64,000 nt of DNA from Myxococcales bacterium 68-20. Its GTDB lineage: Bacteria; Myxococcota_A; Polyangia; Polyangiales; Polyangiaceae. Below are positions 50,125 to 60,196 of the stretch, piece after piece. Position 1 is the stretch's first letter; every line of letters begins with the position of its first letter. The notes under the pieces are model-generated. The model was not told where the DNA came from, ran no database searches, and saw nothing but the letters and a program-made list of their open reading frames with translations. The stretch is from contig MKVQ01000025.1 of the NCBI GenBank assembly GCA_001899635.1, forward strand, positions 49,719 to 113,718, written 5' to 3'. The translations under genes and the position numbers were made by a program.

Positions 50125-53100
50125 ATGCGGAGGGACGTCGTCCATGAGAAGCGCCGGGACGACAAGTTCCACGGACTGAAGCGACGCATCGCGACCCTGG
50201 CGCGGCTCGACGGGGAACCCGTGCGCCTCGCCGAGGGCCTGTTCCTCGTCCAGGCGCGCCACCCGAGAGGCGCGAAGGCGATCATCGCGCGTCTGCGAGC
50301 GCACGGCGTGCTCGACCGCGCGACGCTCGAGGAGCACATGAAGCTCGACGCGACGCCGGTCGCGATCGACGCGCAGACCATCGCGGCGGCTCATCGCGAC
50401 ATCCGCGCGCTCTCGCAACGACCGGCGCTCGAGCTCGCGCGCGAGCATCGCCGGGCGCTCGCGCGGTACGGCGCGATCGACGAAGCGTGGCTGGAGAAGA
50501 AGCGCGAGCGCGTCGAGCAGATCTCCGCGCTCCTCTCCGAGCCACCCCACGCGGGCTCCTCGCCTCCACCGACGGAGCACTGGTTTCACGGCGTCATCAC
50601 GCTGGTGCGCGCGATGCGCGGCGAGCGAGAGGCGTCTCTGCTGGCCGCGGCCGCGGCTCGCGTTCAGGCACGTGCGGCCGAACGCCGACGGGACGCGCGC
50701 CGGCGCGTCGAGCTCCTCGCGACGTCGCTCCGGAGCGGCGAGCTTCCGAACGATCCCGAGCTCGCCGAGCAAGCCGCGCGCCTCGACGCCGCGCGCGAGC
50801 TCCCGGGACGCGCTCGACGGCGGCGCGTGCTCGACGTGCTCCGTCGCGCCGTCGGCTGGCCGGCTGCCCCCGCCGACGCGATCGCGCCCGCGCTCGGCGC
50901 GCACGAGGTCGGAGCGGACTATGCCGCCCTCGTCGAGGAGGCCGGCCGTACGATGGCGTCCTCGCTCCCGGTCGTGCGGGATCCGTCGCTCCGCGAGCAG
51001 AACCTCGAGCTCCTCGCGCTCCTCGCCCTCGTGTTCCCGATCGGCGATCACGGCGTCCCGCTCGAGGGCGACGAAGGAGAGGCGCCGGCGCTGCTCCAGA
51101 AGCTCACCGAGCTCGGCGAGATCGCACCGTCCGGGCTGCCGCTCGCGAAAGCAATCGCGCTCGCGAAGATCCCGATGAAGCGGCCGACGCGCTTGAAGAT
51201 CGCGCGCTGGGTGAAGGAGGGCCTCGAGGTCGATCTCGTCGCCGAGGTCGCTTCGATCAACCACGTCGAGGACCTCGCACGCGTGCCGGACGCGCGTGCC
51301 GCTCGCGCGTACGCGACATGGGCGACGAGGCTCTCGGCCCACTACGAATCACAGGGCGTGGCGTTCTCGCTGTCGCCGGAGCTCTTCGCAAACCTGCCGA
51401 AGAACGAAGACCTCGCCGTCCTCGCGATGTGCTTGATGGAGCAGGTCGATCCGAAGAGCGAGAGCAAGGCGCCGGATCCGATCGCTGTGCTCGACTCCAC
51501 GCTCGCGCTCTTCCAGAGGCTGCCCGCGAAGGCACGCGGCATCCTCGGAAACCTCCGCGCCGATGCCGCGGGCGAAGGCCGGAGTCGGTTCCCCGAGCTC
51601 GCGGGGTGGCTCGACGACGACGCACGCCTCGACCGCCTCATCCACGTGGCGCGCCTCGCGGGGGAGCCCCCGCTGCCTCGCGCGATCCGCGAGGACTTCG
51701 AGCATGCAGCGCGGACGCGCGGAGAGCGCGCCCACCTCGAGAAGCTGACGACGCGCTCCGCTCCGCAGCAGGGCCGCCTCGACGCGCTGCTCCGCGCAGA
51801 GCGCACGCTCGCCGGCTCGCCGAGGGGACGGACACGGCGGCGCATCGCCGAGCGCATCGATCGCCTCTTGCCCGCTGCCTACCGCCGCGAGCTCGACGCC
51901 ACCTTCCGCGAGATCCTCCGCGAGGCGTGGGGGATCTCGGTGCCGACGCTCACGCCCGCGTGGCGCGACGCGGTCCGCTTCTGGCTCATCGTCGACGACA
52001 ATCGCGCGCTCCTCGGACGGCTGTTGAAGGAGGCCTCGGCTACGCCCGGTCGCGACGTGAAGCCTGCGTTCCCGAAGAACGAGGCCTGGCTCCTCGCCGC
52101 ACGTGCACGCATGAACGTCGATGCGTGGCTCGCGCCGCGACGCAAGGAGATCGTCGTTCGTCCGGACGAAGCCGCGCCGGAGACGAAACGGAAGAACGCT
52201 CGCTTCGTCATCGAGCTGGAGGAGGATCCGCTCGAGGTCCTCCGGATGGGCATTCCGTTCGGGACCTGCCTCTCACTCGAGTCGGGATGCAACGCGGCCT
52301 CGACGGTGCTGAACGCGATCGAGGCGAACAAGCGCGTCCTCTACGTCCGCAACGCCAGCGGTCGCGTCGTCGCGCGGAAGCTCCTCGCGATCTCGAAGGA
52401 CGGGCGCCTCATCGGCTACAACCTCTACGTCTCGGTCCGCGGCGCGGAGGAGATCGCGATCCGCAACGCGGTCCTCCAGATGTGCCGCGAGCTCGCGCAC
52501 GACGCCGGCGTGCCGCTCGCGGCGACCGGCGAGCCGGCGCAACTCCACGAGGGCTTCTGGTACGACGACGGCACGGCTCCGTTCGACGAGGACGTCGACG
52601 TCGCGGCCTACTGCAAGTCACTCGGACTGCCGCCGCCGCCGAAGTGGTACGAGGATCTCGGCAAGGAGGCACGGGCGTGGCGGGCCTGCGAGACCGGCGA
52701 TGTCGACGCCGCGATCGGGGTCCTCGCCGTCTACGACGCCGGCCCGGCCAACCGCAGCCTCGGCCGGTGGATCGTCGATCGGCTCGGTCCGCGCGCGGCG
52801 GAGAAGCGAGCACTGGAAGACTCGAGCGTCTTCGTCGCGCTCGCTCGCACGCTCGCAGACGAGGACGAGCATGGGATGATCCGCGCGCTCGACGTCGCTG
52901 GTCGGATGCCCGAGTACATGCTCCATCACCGACTGAGCCCGCTCCTGGCGCGCTTCCCGCCGTCGCCGAAGCTCGGCGTCGCGATCGTCGACATGGGCCT
53001 CCGTGCCATCCGGCGTCATGCGCGGCTCACCGAGCACGGGCTCGCTCACCTCACGATCTTCGAGCTCGTGGCGACGTTCGACGACGTCTCGAGCGCGCTC

Positions 53101-54648
53101 GACCTGCTCGACAGCATCGAGCCGGTGTGGCTCCACGTGACGCAGGCGCTGCCTTCGTGCGAGCGATGCGTCGCCGTCGGTGTCGATCGCTCTGTGGAGG
53201 TCATCGAGGCGATCTTCGAGCGCGCTCCCGACCCCGACGTCGTCGTCGCGACGCTGATGAGCCGCCGCCGCACGGTGCTCGCTCAGCGTGCAGCCCTCCG
53301 CATCGCGGCGCGGCACGTCCTCCCGAACGGCGATCGCGCCCTGACGCGCCTCTGCACGCTCCGGCCGGAGCTCGCCTCGTCGCCCGACGGGATCGCGGCG
53401 CTCCTCCGACAAGCCGAGGTCGATCGCGTCACCGAAGCGCTCGCGCGAAAGGCGCCTGTCGTGTCGTCATCGGCGCCGCCGTTCGAGGCGCTGCGCGATC
53501 TCCTCGTGACCTGCGAGGACGTCGAGCTCTTGCTCGGCAACGCGGCACGCGTCGCCGACATCGACCGCTGGGCTCCGGGACCGTGGGAGCTCGCGTGGCG
53601 AAGGCGCCGGCAGGACCCCGAGCTGCGTGACGGCCTGTTCGCACGCGCGGCGCGGGCGCCTCGCAGCGCGACCCGCGCGATGGAGCTGCTTGCGCTCCTC
53701 GGCGACATGAAGCGCATCGGCGCGCTCGAGCACGTCTCCACCACGTCGAGGAAGGGCGGTCAGGACGCATCGACGAGCAAGGCGACCGCGCACGACTCAC
53801 CGCAAGCGTGCCGCCGAACCGCCGCGTCGCTCGTCGATCAGGTCGAGGCCGAGCGGCGCGGCCGCGTCGATCCCGACGTCACCGCGATGCCGCACACCGA
53901 CGCCGCCTACGTCGATCTCGCGCGACGAGCGCTGATCGACGAGACGACCGACGATGCCTCGCGCGACATCGCACGGGACATCGTCCTCCGCTGCGAAGGC
54001 GCAGGCGTCGTCGACTTCGAGCGCCTTCTCGCCTCCTCGCTTCGCGAGCGTATCGATCCTGAGACCGCGAGTCGGCTCCTACTCGAAGAGAAGGTCCCCG
54101 GCCGGCTTCCTCTGCGCATCGTCGTGGATGCCTGGCAGATCGAAGACGTGCGCGAGGCGCTCGTGCGCTCGCTCGAAGCGCGGCGGGACCCGTACTGGTG
54201 CACGCACGTGTGGGCCGCGGAGCGCGAGGCGAAGGCGCGCGGCCTCTCGGTCGAAGGTCTCCTCGAGCGCGTCGCGCTGGCGCTCGTCACGGGCAAGGAT
54301 CCCGAAGCCGCGCTCCAGGCCGAGACGCTCGATCAGCTCCGCTCGATCCTGAACGCGCTCGCGGCAGAGGCAGCGCCCTCGGACCTCGCACGCGTCTACG
54401 AGAAGCTCGACGACACGCTGGCGATCGCGATGTTCCTCCGAGCGATCCGCCGCCAGCCGCTCACACGCAGCGCGGAGCTCCGCGAGGCCGTCCGGAAGCT
54501 CGACCTGTCGAGCGACACGGGCAGAGCGCTCGAGGCATGGCTCGAGGTCACTCGATCGAACAGCGCCTCGCGCGCTCGCACCACCGCGCCTCGAGTCCTC
54601 ACACAAGGCGAGCCGCACGCACCAGACGCTGGAGGCGCGCGGGACTGA
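50125..54648 (+). CDS. 1507-aa cytoplasmic protein of unknown family, upstream of MoxR
   Basis: The ATG at 50125 (MRRDVVHEKRRDDKFHG) is taken as start; the frame extends 22 codons further upstream. There is no signal peptide or TM helix. Most of the protein is Arg/Glu/Ala-rich and helical, like alpha-solenoid repeats. A distinct mixed alpha/beta island at about 690-830 reads FVIELEEDPLEVLRMGIPFG, then TCLSLESGCNAAST, then NKRVLYVRNASGRVVARKLL. It faintly recalls PcfJ-like domains (HC...G.....VL..R) but is not convincing. The gene ends 36 bp before a MoxR-type ATPase gene on the same strand, so the two probably work together. No function is assigned. Confidence 0.85.
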   Translation: MRRDVVHEKRRDDKFHGLKRRIATLARLDGEPVRLAEGLFLVQARHPRGAKAIIARLRAHGVLDRATLEEHMKLDATPVAIDAQTIAAAHRDIRALSQRPALELAREHRRALARYGAIDEAWLEKKRERVEQISALLSEPPHAGSSPPPTEHWFHGVITLVRAMRGEREASLLAAAAARVQARAAERRRDARRRVELLATSLRSGELPNDPELAEQAARLDAARELPGRARRRRVLDVLRRAVGWPAAPADAIAPALGAHEVGADYAALVEEAGRTMASSLPVVRDPSLREQNLELLALLALVFPIGDHGVPLEGDEGEAPALLQKLTELGEIAPSGLPLAKAIALAKIPMKRPTRLKIARWVKEGLEVDLVAEVASINHVEDLARVPDARAARAYATWATRLSAHYESQGVAFSLSPELFANLPKNEDLAVLAMCLMEQVDPKSESKAPDPIAVLDSTLALFQRLPAKARGILGNLRADAAGEGRSRFPELAGWLDDDARLDRLIHVARLAGEPPLPRAIREDFEHAARTRGERAHLEKLTTRSAPQQGRLDALLRAERTLAGSPRGRTRRRIAERIDRLLPAAYRRELDATFREILREAWGISVPTLTPAWRDAVRFWLIVDDNRALLGRLLKEASATPGRDVKPAFPKNEAWLLAARARMNVDAWLAPRRKEIVVRPDEAAPETKRKNARFVIELEEDPLEVLRMGIPFGTCLSLESGCNAASTVLNAIEANKRVLYVRNASGRVVARKLLAISKDGRLIGYNLYVSVRGAEEIAIRNAVLQMCRELAHDAGVPLAATGEPAQLHEGFWYDDGTAPFDEDVDVAAYCKSLGLPPPPKWYEDLGKEARAWRACETGDVDAAIGVLAVYDAGPANRSLGRWIVDRLGPRAAEKRALEDSSVFVALARTLADEDEHGMIRALDVAGRMPEYMLHHRLSPLLARFPPSPKLGVAIVDMGLRAIRRHARLTEHGLAHLTIFELVATFDDVSSALDLLDSIEPVWLHVTQALPSCERCVAVGVDRSVEVIEAIFERAPDPDVVVATLMSRRRTVLAQRAALRIAARHVLPNGDRALTRLCTLRPELASSPDGIAALLRQAEVDRVTEALARKAPVVSSSAPPFEALRDLLVTCEDVELLLGNAARVADIDRWAPGPWELAWRRRRQDPELRDGLFARAARAPRSATRAMELLALLGDMKRIGALEHVSTTSRKGGQDASTSKATAHDSPQACRRTAASLVDQVEAERRGRVDPDVTAMPHTDAAYVDLARRALIDETTDDASRDIARDIVLRCEGAGVVDFERLLASSLRERIDPETASRLLLEEKVPGRLPLRIVVDAWQIEDVREALVRSLEARRDPYWCTHVWAAEREAKARGLSVEGLLERVALALVTGKDPEAALQAETLDQLRSILNALAAEAAPSDLARVYEKLDDTLAIAMFLRAIRRQPLTRSAELREAVRKLDLSSDTGRALEAWLEVTRSNSASRARTTAPRVLTQGEPHAPDAGGARD

Positions 54649-54672
54649 TTCGACCTTCGAGCACGCGCGCCG

Positions 54673-54684
54673 TGTGGTAACCAC

Positions 54685-54685
<1 letters not shown>
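54673..54685. promoter_or_regulatory. Palindrome abutting the MoxR start codon
   Basis: TGTGGT-A-ACCACA is a perfect 6+6 dyad whose last base is the A of the MoxR ATG. In the mRNA it would be a hairpin of six pairs if the loop allows, and in DNA a possible operator. There is no clear Shine-Dalgarno elsewhere in the 36-bp gap. Confidence 0.4.
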
Positions 54686-55527
<842 letters not shown>

Positions 55528-55661
55528 TCTGCCGCCGCTCCGACGTGAGCGCCGCGATTCACCACCATCGAGATCGCGCGCCAGGCGCCCCCGCGGAGGT
55601 GGGGCCCCGCAAGATCGCAGGCGGCGCGGCGCGTGCCGGCCCATGATGACGAGGGCCGAAT

Positions 55662-55694
55662 CGGCCGAGCGTGACTTCGAATCACGCTCGGCCG
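55662..55694. terminator. Bidirectional terminator hairpin
   Basis: CGGCCGAGCGTGA (55662-55674) and TCACGCTCGGCCG (55682-55694) form a perfect 13-bp stem with loop CTTCGAA. It separates the convergent MoxR and lipoprotein genes and is the strongest hairpin of its kind in the window. Confidence 0.85.
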
Positions 55695-55703
55695 TTCAGC
55701 TCG

Positions 55704-56750
55704 TCAGAAGCTGCCCTTGCCCGCGAGCTGGCACTCCACGCACTCCTTCGCGCTGGCGTTGGCCGCGTCGCGGCACATCCGCGGGCAGTACTGCACACGG
55801 TGGAAGACGAAGTCCTGGCCGGCGCCGTCGTCGATCGCTTCGCAGCGGACGGTCTGCCCCTTCACGATCATCTCGCCGTAACCCGGGCTCACGTTCGCCG
55901 GCGTGTCGGACTCCCACTTCTTCGCGCAGGCGTTGTCTTTGCCTGCCCAGGTCGTCAGATCGGGGAGCTGCTGCTCGACGTTCGCTTCCGGGTAGTTTGC
56001 ATCCGTGCAGACCTCACCGAGGATGCAGTCGTCGGCCTTCGGCGCGTTGTAGTCTCCGGCGCGGATCCGGAAGCAGAGCCTGAACTCGCCGGCGCAGTCG
56101 ACCTTCAGCGTGTTGGTCGACCAGATCCCCTGAGGCGCCTGCCCCGCCGGCGGGATCGGCTTCGCGTCGTTGCCACAGTTCGTTGCCTGTCCGTTGTCGT
56201 AGACCGTCGAGTAGGCGTAGTAGCCGCCACTCTCGTTACGAAGGCACGGCGAGGTGTTCGCGATCTTCCACTCGCCGACGGAGAAGCAGCTGCACGCCTC
56301 GGCGCCCTTCGCATCGGGCTTGGGCAGTACCTGCCCGACGCACTCGCCCCAGACGTTGGAGTTCTCGTTCTTCGCAAGGCACCTGGCCACGCCATCCTTG
56401 CAGATGCCGAGATTGCGGTGCTTGCGGAGCCCGGTCCAACAAGGCGCCTCCTCGCCGGGGGTCGCGCAGCCGCAGCCCGGCTTGTTCTTGTCGTCGGGGC
56501 ACTCCTCGGTTCCGCCGATCTGCGGGACCGAAACACCCGAGTCAGGACCGCACCACTTCGGAAGAGGATCGTTCTTGTAGAGATCTTCGCCCGGGCCCCC
56601 TGCCTCACCGAAGCCGGCCTCCGGGAAGATGGCAGGCCCGATCTCGCCGTCCTTGAACTTGCTCTCGTCCGAGCCGCACGCGATGACGATCGCAGCGACG
56701 GAACCAAACGCGAGCAGCGAGGTCAGCAGGTTGCGTGAGGAGATGATCAT
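55704..56750 (-). CDS. Cys-rich lipoprotein of unknown function
   Basis: A 348-aa protein from the ATG at 56750, with GGTGAGA just upstream. The signal peptide ends VAAIVIAC. The mature part has about twenty cysteines in spaced pairs (CGCATPGEEAPCW, RCLAKNENSNVWGEC, ACSCFSVGEW, YCPRMCRDAANASAKECVEC), so many disulfides are expected. No known domain. It is divergent from the hydrolase gene at 57167 over a 416-bp gap that contains the palindrome at 56827-56842. Confidence 0.82.
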   Translation of the reverse strand: MIISSRNLLTSLLAFGSVAAIVIACGSDESKFKDGEIGPAIFPEAGFGEAGGPGEDLYKNDPLPKWCGPDSGVSVPQIGGTEECPDDKNKPGCGCATPGEEAPCWTGLRKHRNLGICKDGVARCLAKNENSNVWGECVGQVLPKPDAKGAEACSCFSVGEWKIANTSPCLRNESGGYYAYSTVYDNGQATNCGNDAKPIPPAGQAPQGIWSTNTLKVDCAGEFRLCFRIRAGDYNAPKADDCILGEVCTDANYPEANVEQQLPDLTTWAGKDNACAKKWESDTPANVSPGYGEMIVKGQTVRCEAIDDGAGQDFVFHRVQYCPRMCRDAANASAKECVECQLAGKGSF

Positions 56751-56826
56751 CGTCTCACCGAGTTTGTAGTTGAAGGAAACGTCCCGTCGATCACGCCGAC
56801 CAACTTCGACGCCGAGGAACGCAGGC

Positions 56827-56842
56827 GCTTTACGAGTAAAGC
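56827..56842. promoter_or_regulatory. AT-rich palindrome in a 416-bp divergent intergenic region
   Basis: GCTTTAC-GA-GTAAAGC is a perfect 7+7 dyad. It is 77 bp upstream of the Cys-rich lipoprotein start (56750) and 325 bp from the hydrolase start (57167). The gap also has an AT-rich patch, TACGTAAAAATAGGG near 56925, that could hold a promoter for either gene. I see no gene in the gap. Confidence 0.5.
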
Positions 56843-57166
56843 ACACGCTTTTCGCTCCGTCAGATGGACGCCACCCGATCCACCAGCGCGGGTGGGAGTC
56901 GAGGTAACCGGCACGCGGACTACGTAAAAATAGGGTGATCGACGCCCTGAGCGCTGGTCTCATCCACGCTGCGGGCAGCAGCCAGCAGCATGTTGGCGGC
57001 GCTCTTTCGAGCGACCTCGGATCCGACACGCCTTGCGGATGCGCAGCGCTGACGGATTCGTCCAACCTCGTTGCTTTGGTGTCTCGGCGTCTCGTCCTCG
57101 CTCCACGACGAGGATCCGCCCCATCCACGGTGATGTTCGTGCTAGCCGACGAGCGGGGGTTCCCGT

Positions 57167-59122
57167 ATGCCGCGCTTCTACGTCAACGCATTCGCTCTCG
57201 CGCTGCTGCCACTCGTGATCTGCTCCTCGTCCTGCGGGTCGAGCGATGAGAAGGCCTCGCCCGAGGGGCTCGCGACTTGCGACAACGTCGACGAGTCCGC
57301 CTGCCTGTTCCCGTTCCCGTCGGACTTCTTCCGGCGCGAGGGTGGGCCGCATGGCCAGCGCTTCCATCTCGACTTCGGTCCGTCGATGCCCATCAACGAG
57401 AGCACCGGCGAGGCGATCGCGCCCGAGCCGTTCAAGGAGAACGACGGATATCCGATCGTCCCCGCGATCACGTTCGTGCTCCCGGATGCAACGCTCGCGG
57501 GCGCACCGCCGCTCGAGGACATCGAAGCGTCGCTCCGCACGGAGAGCCGCACGCTCGTCGTCGACGCCGACACGGGAGCGCCCGTCGCTCACTGGGCCGA
57601 GCTCGACTACCTCGCCGAGGACGCCGGCAAGCGCGTCATCCAGCTCCGACTCGCGAACGCGCTCGAGCACGATCGCCGATACGTGGTGATCGTGCGGGGC
57701 CTCGTCGACGACGGCGGCAAGCCCGTGCCCGCGACGCGCGGGTTCGCTGCGCTGCGCGACCGGACGAAGACGCGGCTCGCCGGGATCGAAGAGCGACGCG
57801 CGCACTTCGACACCAAGGTCTTTCCGGTGATCGAACGGCTCGGGATCCCGCGCGCCGAAGTCCAGCTCGCCTGGGACTTCACGACGACCACGGAGGACGG
57901 CTCCACCGGGCGTCTCCTCGCGATGCGCGATCGCCTGTACGACGCCATCGGAGACGCCGGACCGGAGTACGTCGTCGATCGCGTGGTGACCGATCCCGAC
58001 GGCGCCGACGGGCCGATCGCGAAGATCATCGAGGGGACGGCGAAGATCCCGAGCTTCGTCTTGCCGCAAGAGGTGGGAAAGCCACGGCGGCTGCGGATCG
58101 ACGATCGCGGGCTACCGGTGATCGACGGACTCGAGGACGTGAGATTTCGAGTTCAGGTCCCGCGCATCGCGGCGACGTCCGCGACGAAGCTCGCCGTCAT
58201 GCAGTACGGGCACGGCTTTCTCGGAAGCGACAACGAGGCGAACAACGGATGGCTACGCGGCTGGGCCAACCAGCGCGGCTTCCTGATCCTCTCCTCGGAC
58301 ATGCAGGGGATGAACACGCCGGCGGGCGTCTCTTGGTTCGTGAGCCTCCCCCGCGACGCGACGAACATCGCTCACATCGCCGAGGAGCCGCTCCAGGGGA
58401 TCATGAACCACCTCGCGCTCCAGCGATTGATGCGAGGACGGTTCCTCGCCGATCCGAACGTGCAGACCACGGATCCGCAGCCGCAGCCCATCTATGATCC
58501 GGCGCGGCTCTACTATCACGGCAACTCGCAGGGCGGCACGATGGGCAATCTCGTCGTCCTTCCGTCGCGCGACGTGACGCGCGGCGTGCTCGGGGTGCCC
58601 GGAGTCTCGATCGGCTTCATCCTCGCCCGCGCCTCGCAGTGGCAGGAGATGTCGTCGACGCTCTCGCGGAGCCATTCGAACCCGTTCGACCTCGCGTCGA
58701 TCATGGCGCTGGTGCAGGTCGGCTGGGACAAGACCGACGCGATCAACTTCGCGCCGCGATGGAACACGCTCCCGAACACGCCGCCGAAGACCGTACTGCT
58801 CCAGACAGGCCTCGAGGACGCGCAGGTGAACAACGACGTGACGCGTCTCCTCGCGCGCCTCTACAAGGCGAAGCTCGTCGCGCCGGCGCCTCGGAAGATC
58901 TTCGGCATCGAGGAGACGAGCGCGCCCATCACGGGCGCGAACGCCTACCAGGAGATCGACTACGGCGTCGCGCCACGTCCGAAGACCAACCGTCCTGCGG
59001 CGACGGAGACGGACACGCACGGTCTGCCGCGCAAGACGCCGAAGATCCAGGATCAGGCGTGGCACTTCCTCGAGACCGGCGAGGTCCGCGCCACGTGCGA
59101 CGGCGTCTGCGATCCCGAGTGA
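57167..59122 (+). CDS. Extracellular lipase/esterase-like alpha/beta hydrolase lipoprotein
   Basis: A 651-aa protein with a lipoprotein signal peptide (LLPLVICSSSCGSS). The N-terminal part (about 35-330) has beta-rich segments (CLFPFPSDFFRREGG, YVVIVRGLVDDGGKPVPAT) like the N-terminal domains of VolA/Pla-type bacterial lipases. The C-terminal alpha/beta hydrolase shows the nucleophile elbow YHGNSQGGTMG (Ser at about residue 454), an Asp candidate in TGLEDAQVN and a His candidate in TDTHGLPR. It probably hydrolyses lipids or esters at the cell surface. Confidence 0.83.
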   Translation: MPRFYVNAFALALLPLVICSSSCGSSDEKASPEGLATCDNVDESACLFPFPSDFFRREGGPHGQRFHLDFGPSMPINESTGEAIAPEPFKENDGYPIVPAITFVLPDATLAGAPPLEDIEASLRTESRTLVVDADTGAPVAHWAELDYLAEDAGKRVIQLRLANALEHDRRYVVIVRGLVDDGGKPVPATRGFAALRDRTKTRLAGIEERRAHFDTKVFPVIERLGIPRAEVQLAWDFTTTTEDGSTGRLLAMRDRLYDAIGDAGPEYVVDRVVTDPDGADGPIAKIIEGTAKIPSFVLPQEVGKPRRLRIDDRGLPVIDGLEDVRFRVQVPRIAATSATKLAVMQYGHGFLGSDNEANNGWLRGWANQRGFLILSSDMQGMNTPAGVSWFVSLPRDATNIAHIAEEPLQGIMNHLALQRLMRGRFLADPNVQTTDPQPQPIYDPARLYYHGNSQGGTMGNLVVLPSRDVTRGVLGVPGVSIGFILARASQWQEMSSTLSRSHSNPFDLASIMALVQVGWDKTDAINFAPRWNTLPNTPPKTVLLQTGLEDAQVNNDVTRLLARLYKAKLVAPAPRKIFGIEETSAPITGANAYQEIDYGVAPRPKTNRPAATETDTHGLPRKTPKIQDQAWHFLETGEVRATCDGVCDPE

Positions 59123-59143
59123 CGCGCTGAACCGAGCCGAACG

Positions 59144-59167
59144 CGTCACCGCGCGCGAATGGTGACG
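59144..59167. terminator. Hairpin between convergent genes
   Basis: CGTCACC (59144-59150) pairs with GGTGACG (59161-59167) around a ten-base loop. It is placed between the ends of the hydrolase gene (59122) and the Mrp-type gene (59219). Confidence 0.5.
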
Positions 59168-59218
59168 GGGCGACGGGGAGCCGGCACCGCCTGCTCCCCT
59201 TGCGATCGTGGCGAGTGG

Positions 59219-60133
59219 CTACTTGGACACGGGGAGGCGGCGCCGTCCGCCACCGCCGCCGCTTCGATCGATGACCGGGCCGGCGTCGCCGCCCGCGTCT
59301 GCCTTCGCGTTCACGGCGGTCACGACCTCTTCCGCGAGCTTCATGAACGCCTTGCCGACCTCGCCGTCGGGCGCGGCCTGGACCACCGGCGTTCCCTTGT
59401 CGCCCCACTCGCGCACGCTCTGGTCGATCGGGATCTGCGCGAGGAGCGGCGCCTCGGAGAAGTCGGCGACGGCCTGACCGCCGCCCTTGCCGAAGAGCTC
59501 GTGCTTCACGCCCGCGGAGTCGACGAACCAGCTCATGTTCTCGACGATGCCGAGGATCGGGATGTTGACCTTCCGGCACATCGACACGGCCTTGTAGACG
59601 TCGTCCGTTGCGACGGGCTGCGGCGTGGTCACCATCACCGCGCCGGAAACGCCGAGCCGCTGCGAGAGCGAGAGCGCGACGTCGCCGGTGCCGGGAGGAA
59701 GGTCGAGCACGAGGAAGTCGAGCTCGCCCCACGCGACGTCCTTCAAGAACTGCTGGAGCGCACCGGTGAGCATCGGCCCGCGCCAAATGACGGCGGCCTT
59801 CGGGTCCTCGAGGAGGAAGCCGATGCTCATCATCTTGAGGCCGAAACGCTCGAGCGGCTCGATGGTCTTGCCGTCCGTGGAGACGGGACGCCCCGTCACG
59901 CCGAGCATGGTCGGGATCGAGGGGCCGTAGATGTCCGCGTCGAGCAGCCCGGTGCGATAGCCCGAGCGAGAGAGAGCGAGCGCGAGGTTCGTCGCGGTCG
60001 TGCTCTTGCCGACGCCGCCCTTCCCGCTCATCACGAGCACGACGTGCGCGACGCCCGGGACCGGGTCGTCGGGGCTTACGGTTCGGCTCTTGGGGGCGCT
60101 GGAGCTCGGGGCGTTTGCGGCGTGATCGGACAT
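59219..60133 (-). CDS. Mrp/ApbC-type P-loop ATPase (Fe-S carrier family)
   Basis: A 304-aa protein from the ATG at 60133; an in-frame ATG at 60148 would add five residues. The deviant Walker A is VMSGKGGVGKSTTATNLA, followed by GLLDADIYGPSIPTMLG, DFLVLDLPPGTGDV and ENMSWFVDSAG. The family holds and transfers Fe-S clusters through a C-terminal CxxC placed right after ENMS; here that place reads FVDSAG, with no Cys. There is no N-terminal DUF59/MIP18 domain. The C-terminus is Gly/Arg-rich. Cluster binding is therefore uncertain. Confidence 0.88.
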   Translation of the reverse strand: MSDHAANAPSSSAPKSRTVSPDDPVPGVAHVVLVMSGKGGVGKSTTATNLALALSRSGYRTGLLDADIYGPSIPTMLGVTGRPVSTDGKTIEPLERFGLKMMSIGFLLEDPKAAVIWRGPMLTGALQQFLKDVAWGELDFLVLDLPPGTGDVALSLSQRLGVSGAVMVTTPQPVATDDVYKAVSMCRKVNIPILGIVENMSWFVDSAGVKHELFGKGGGQAVADFSEAPLLAQIPIDQSVREWGDKGTPVVQAAPDGEVGKAFMKLAEEVVTAVNAKADAGGDAGPVIDRSGGGGGRRRLPVSK

Positions 60134-60196
60134 GGCTCGACCGACCACGTAGGCCGCCTGCGAGGTGCCGTCAAATCAACCGCTCGTCAGGCGGGC

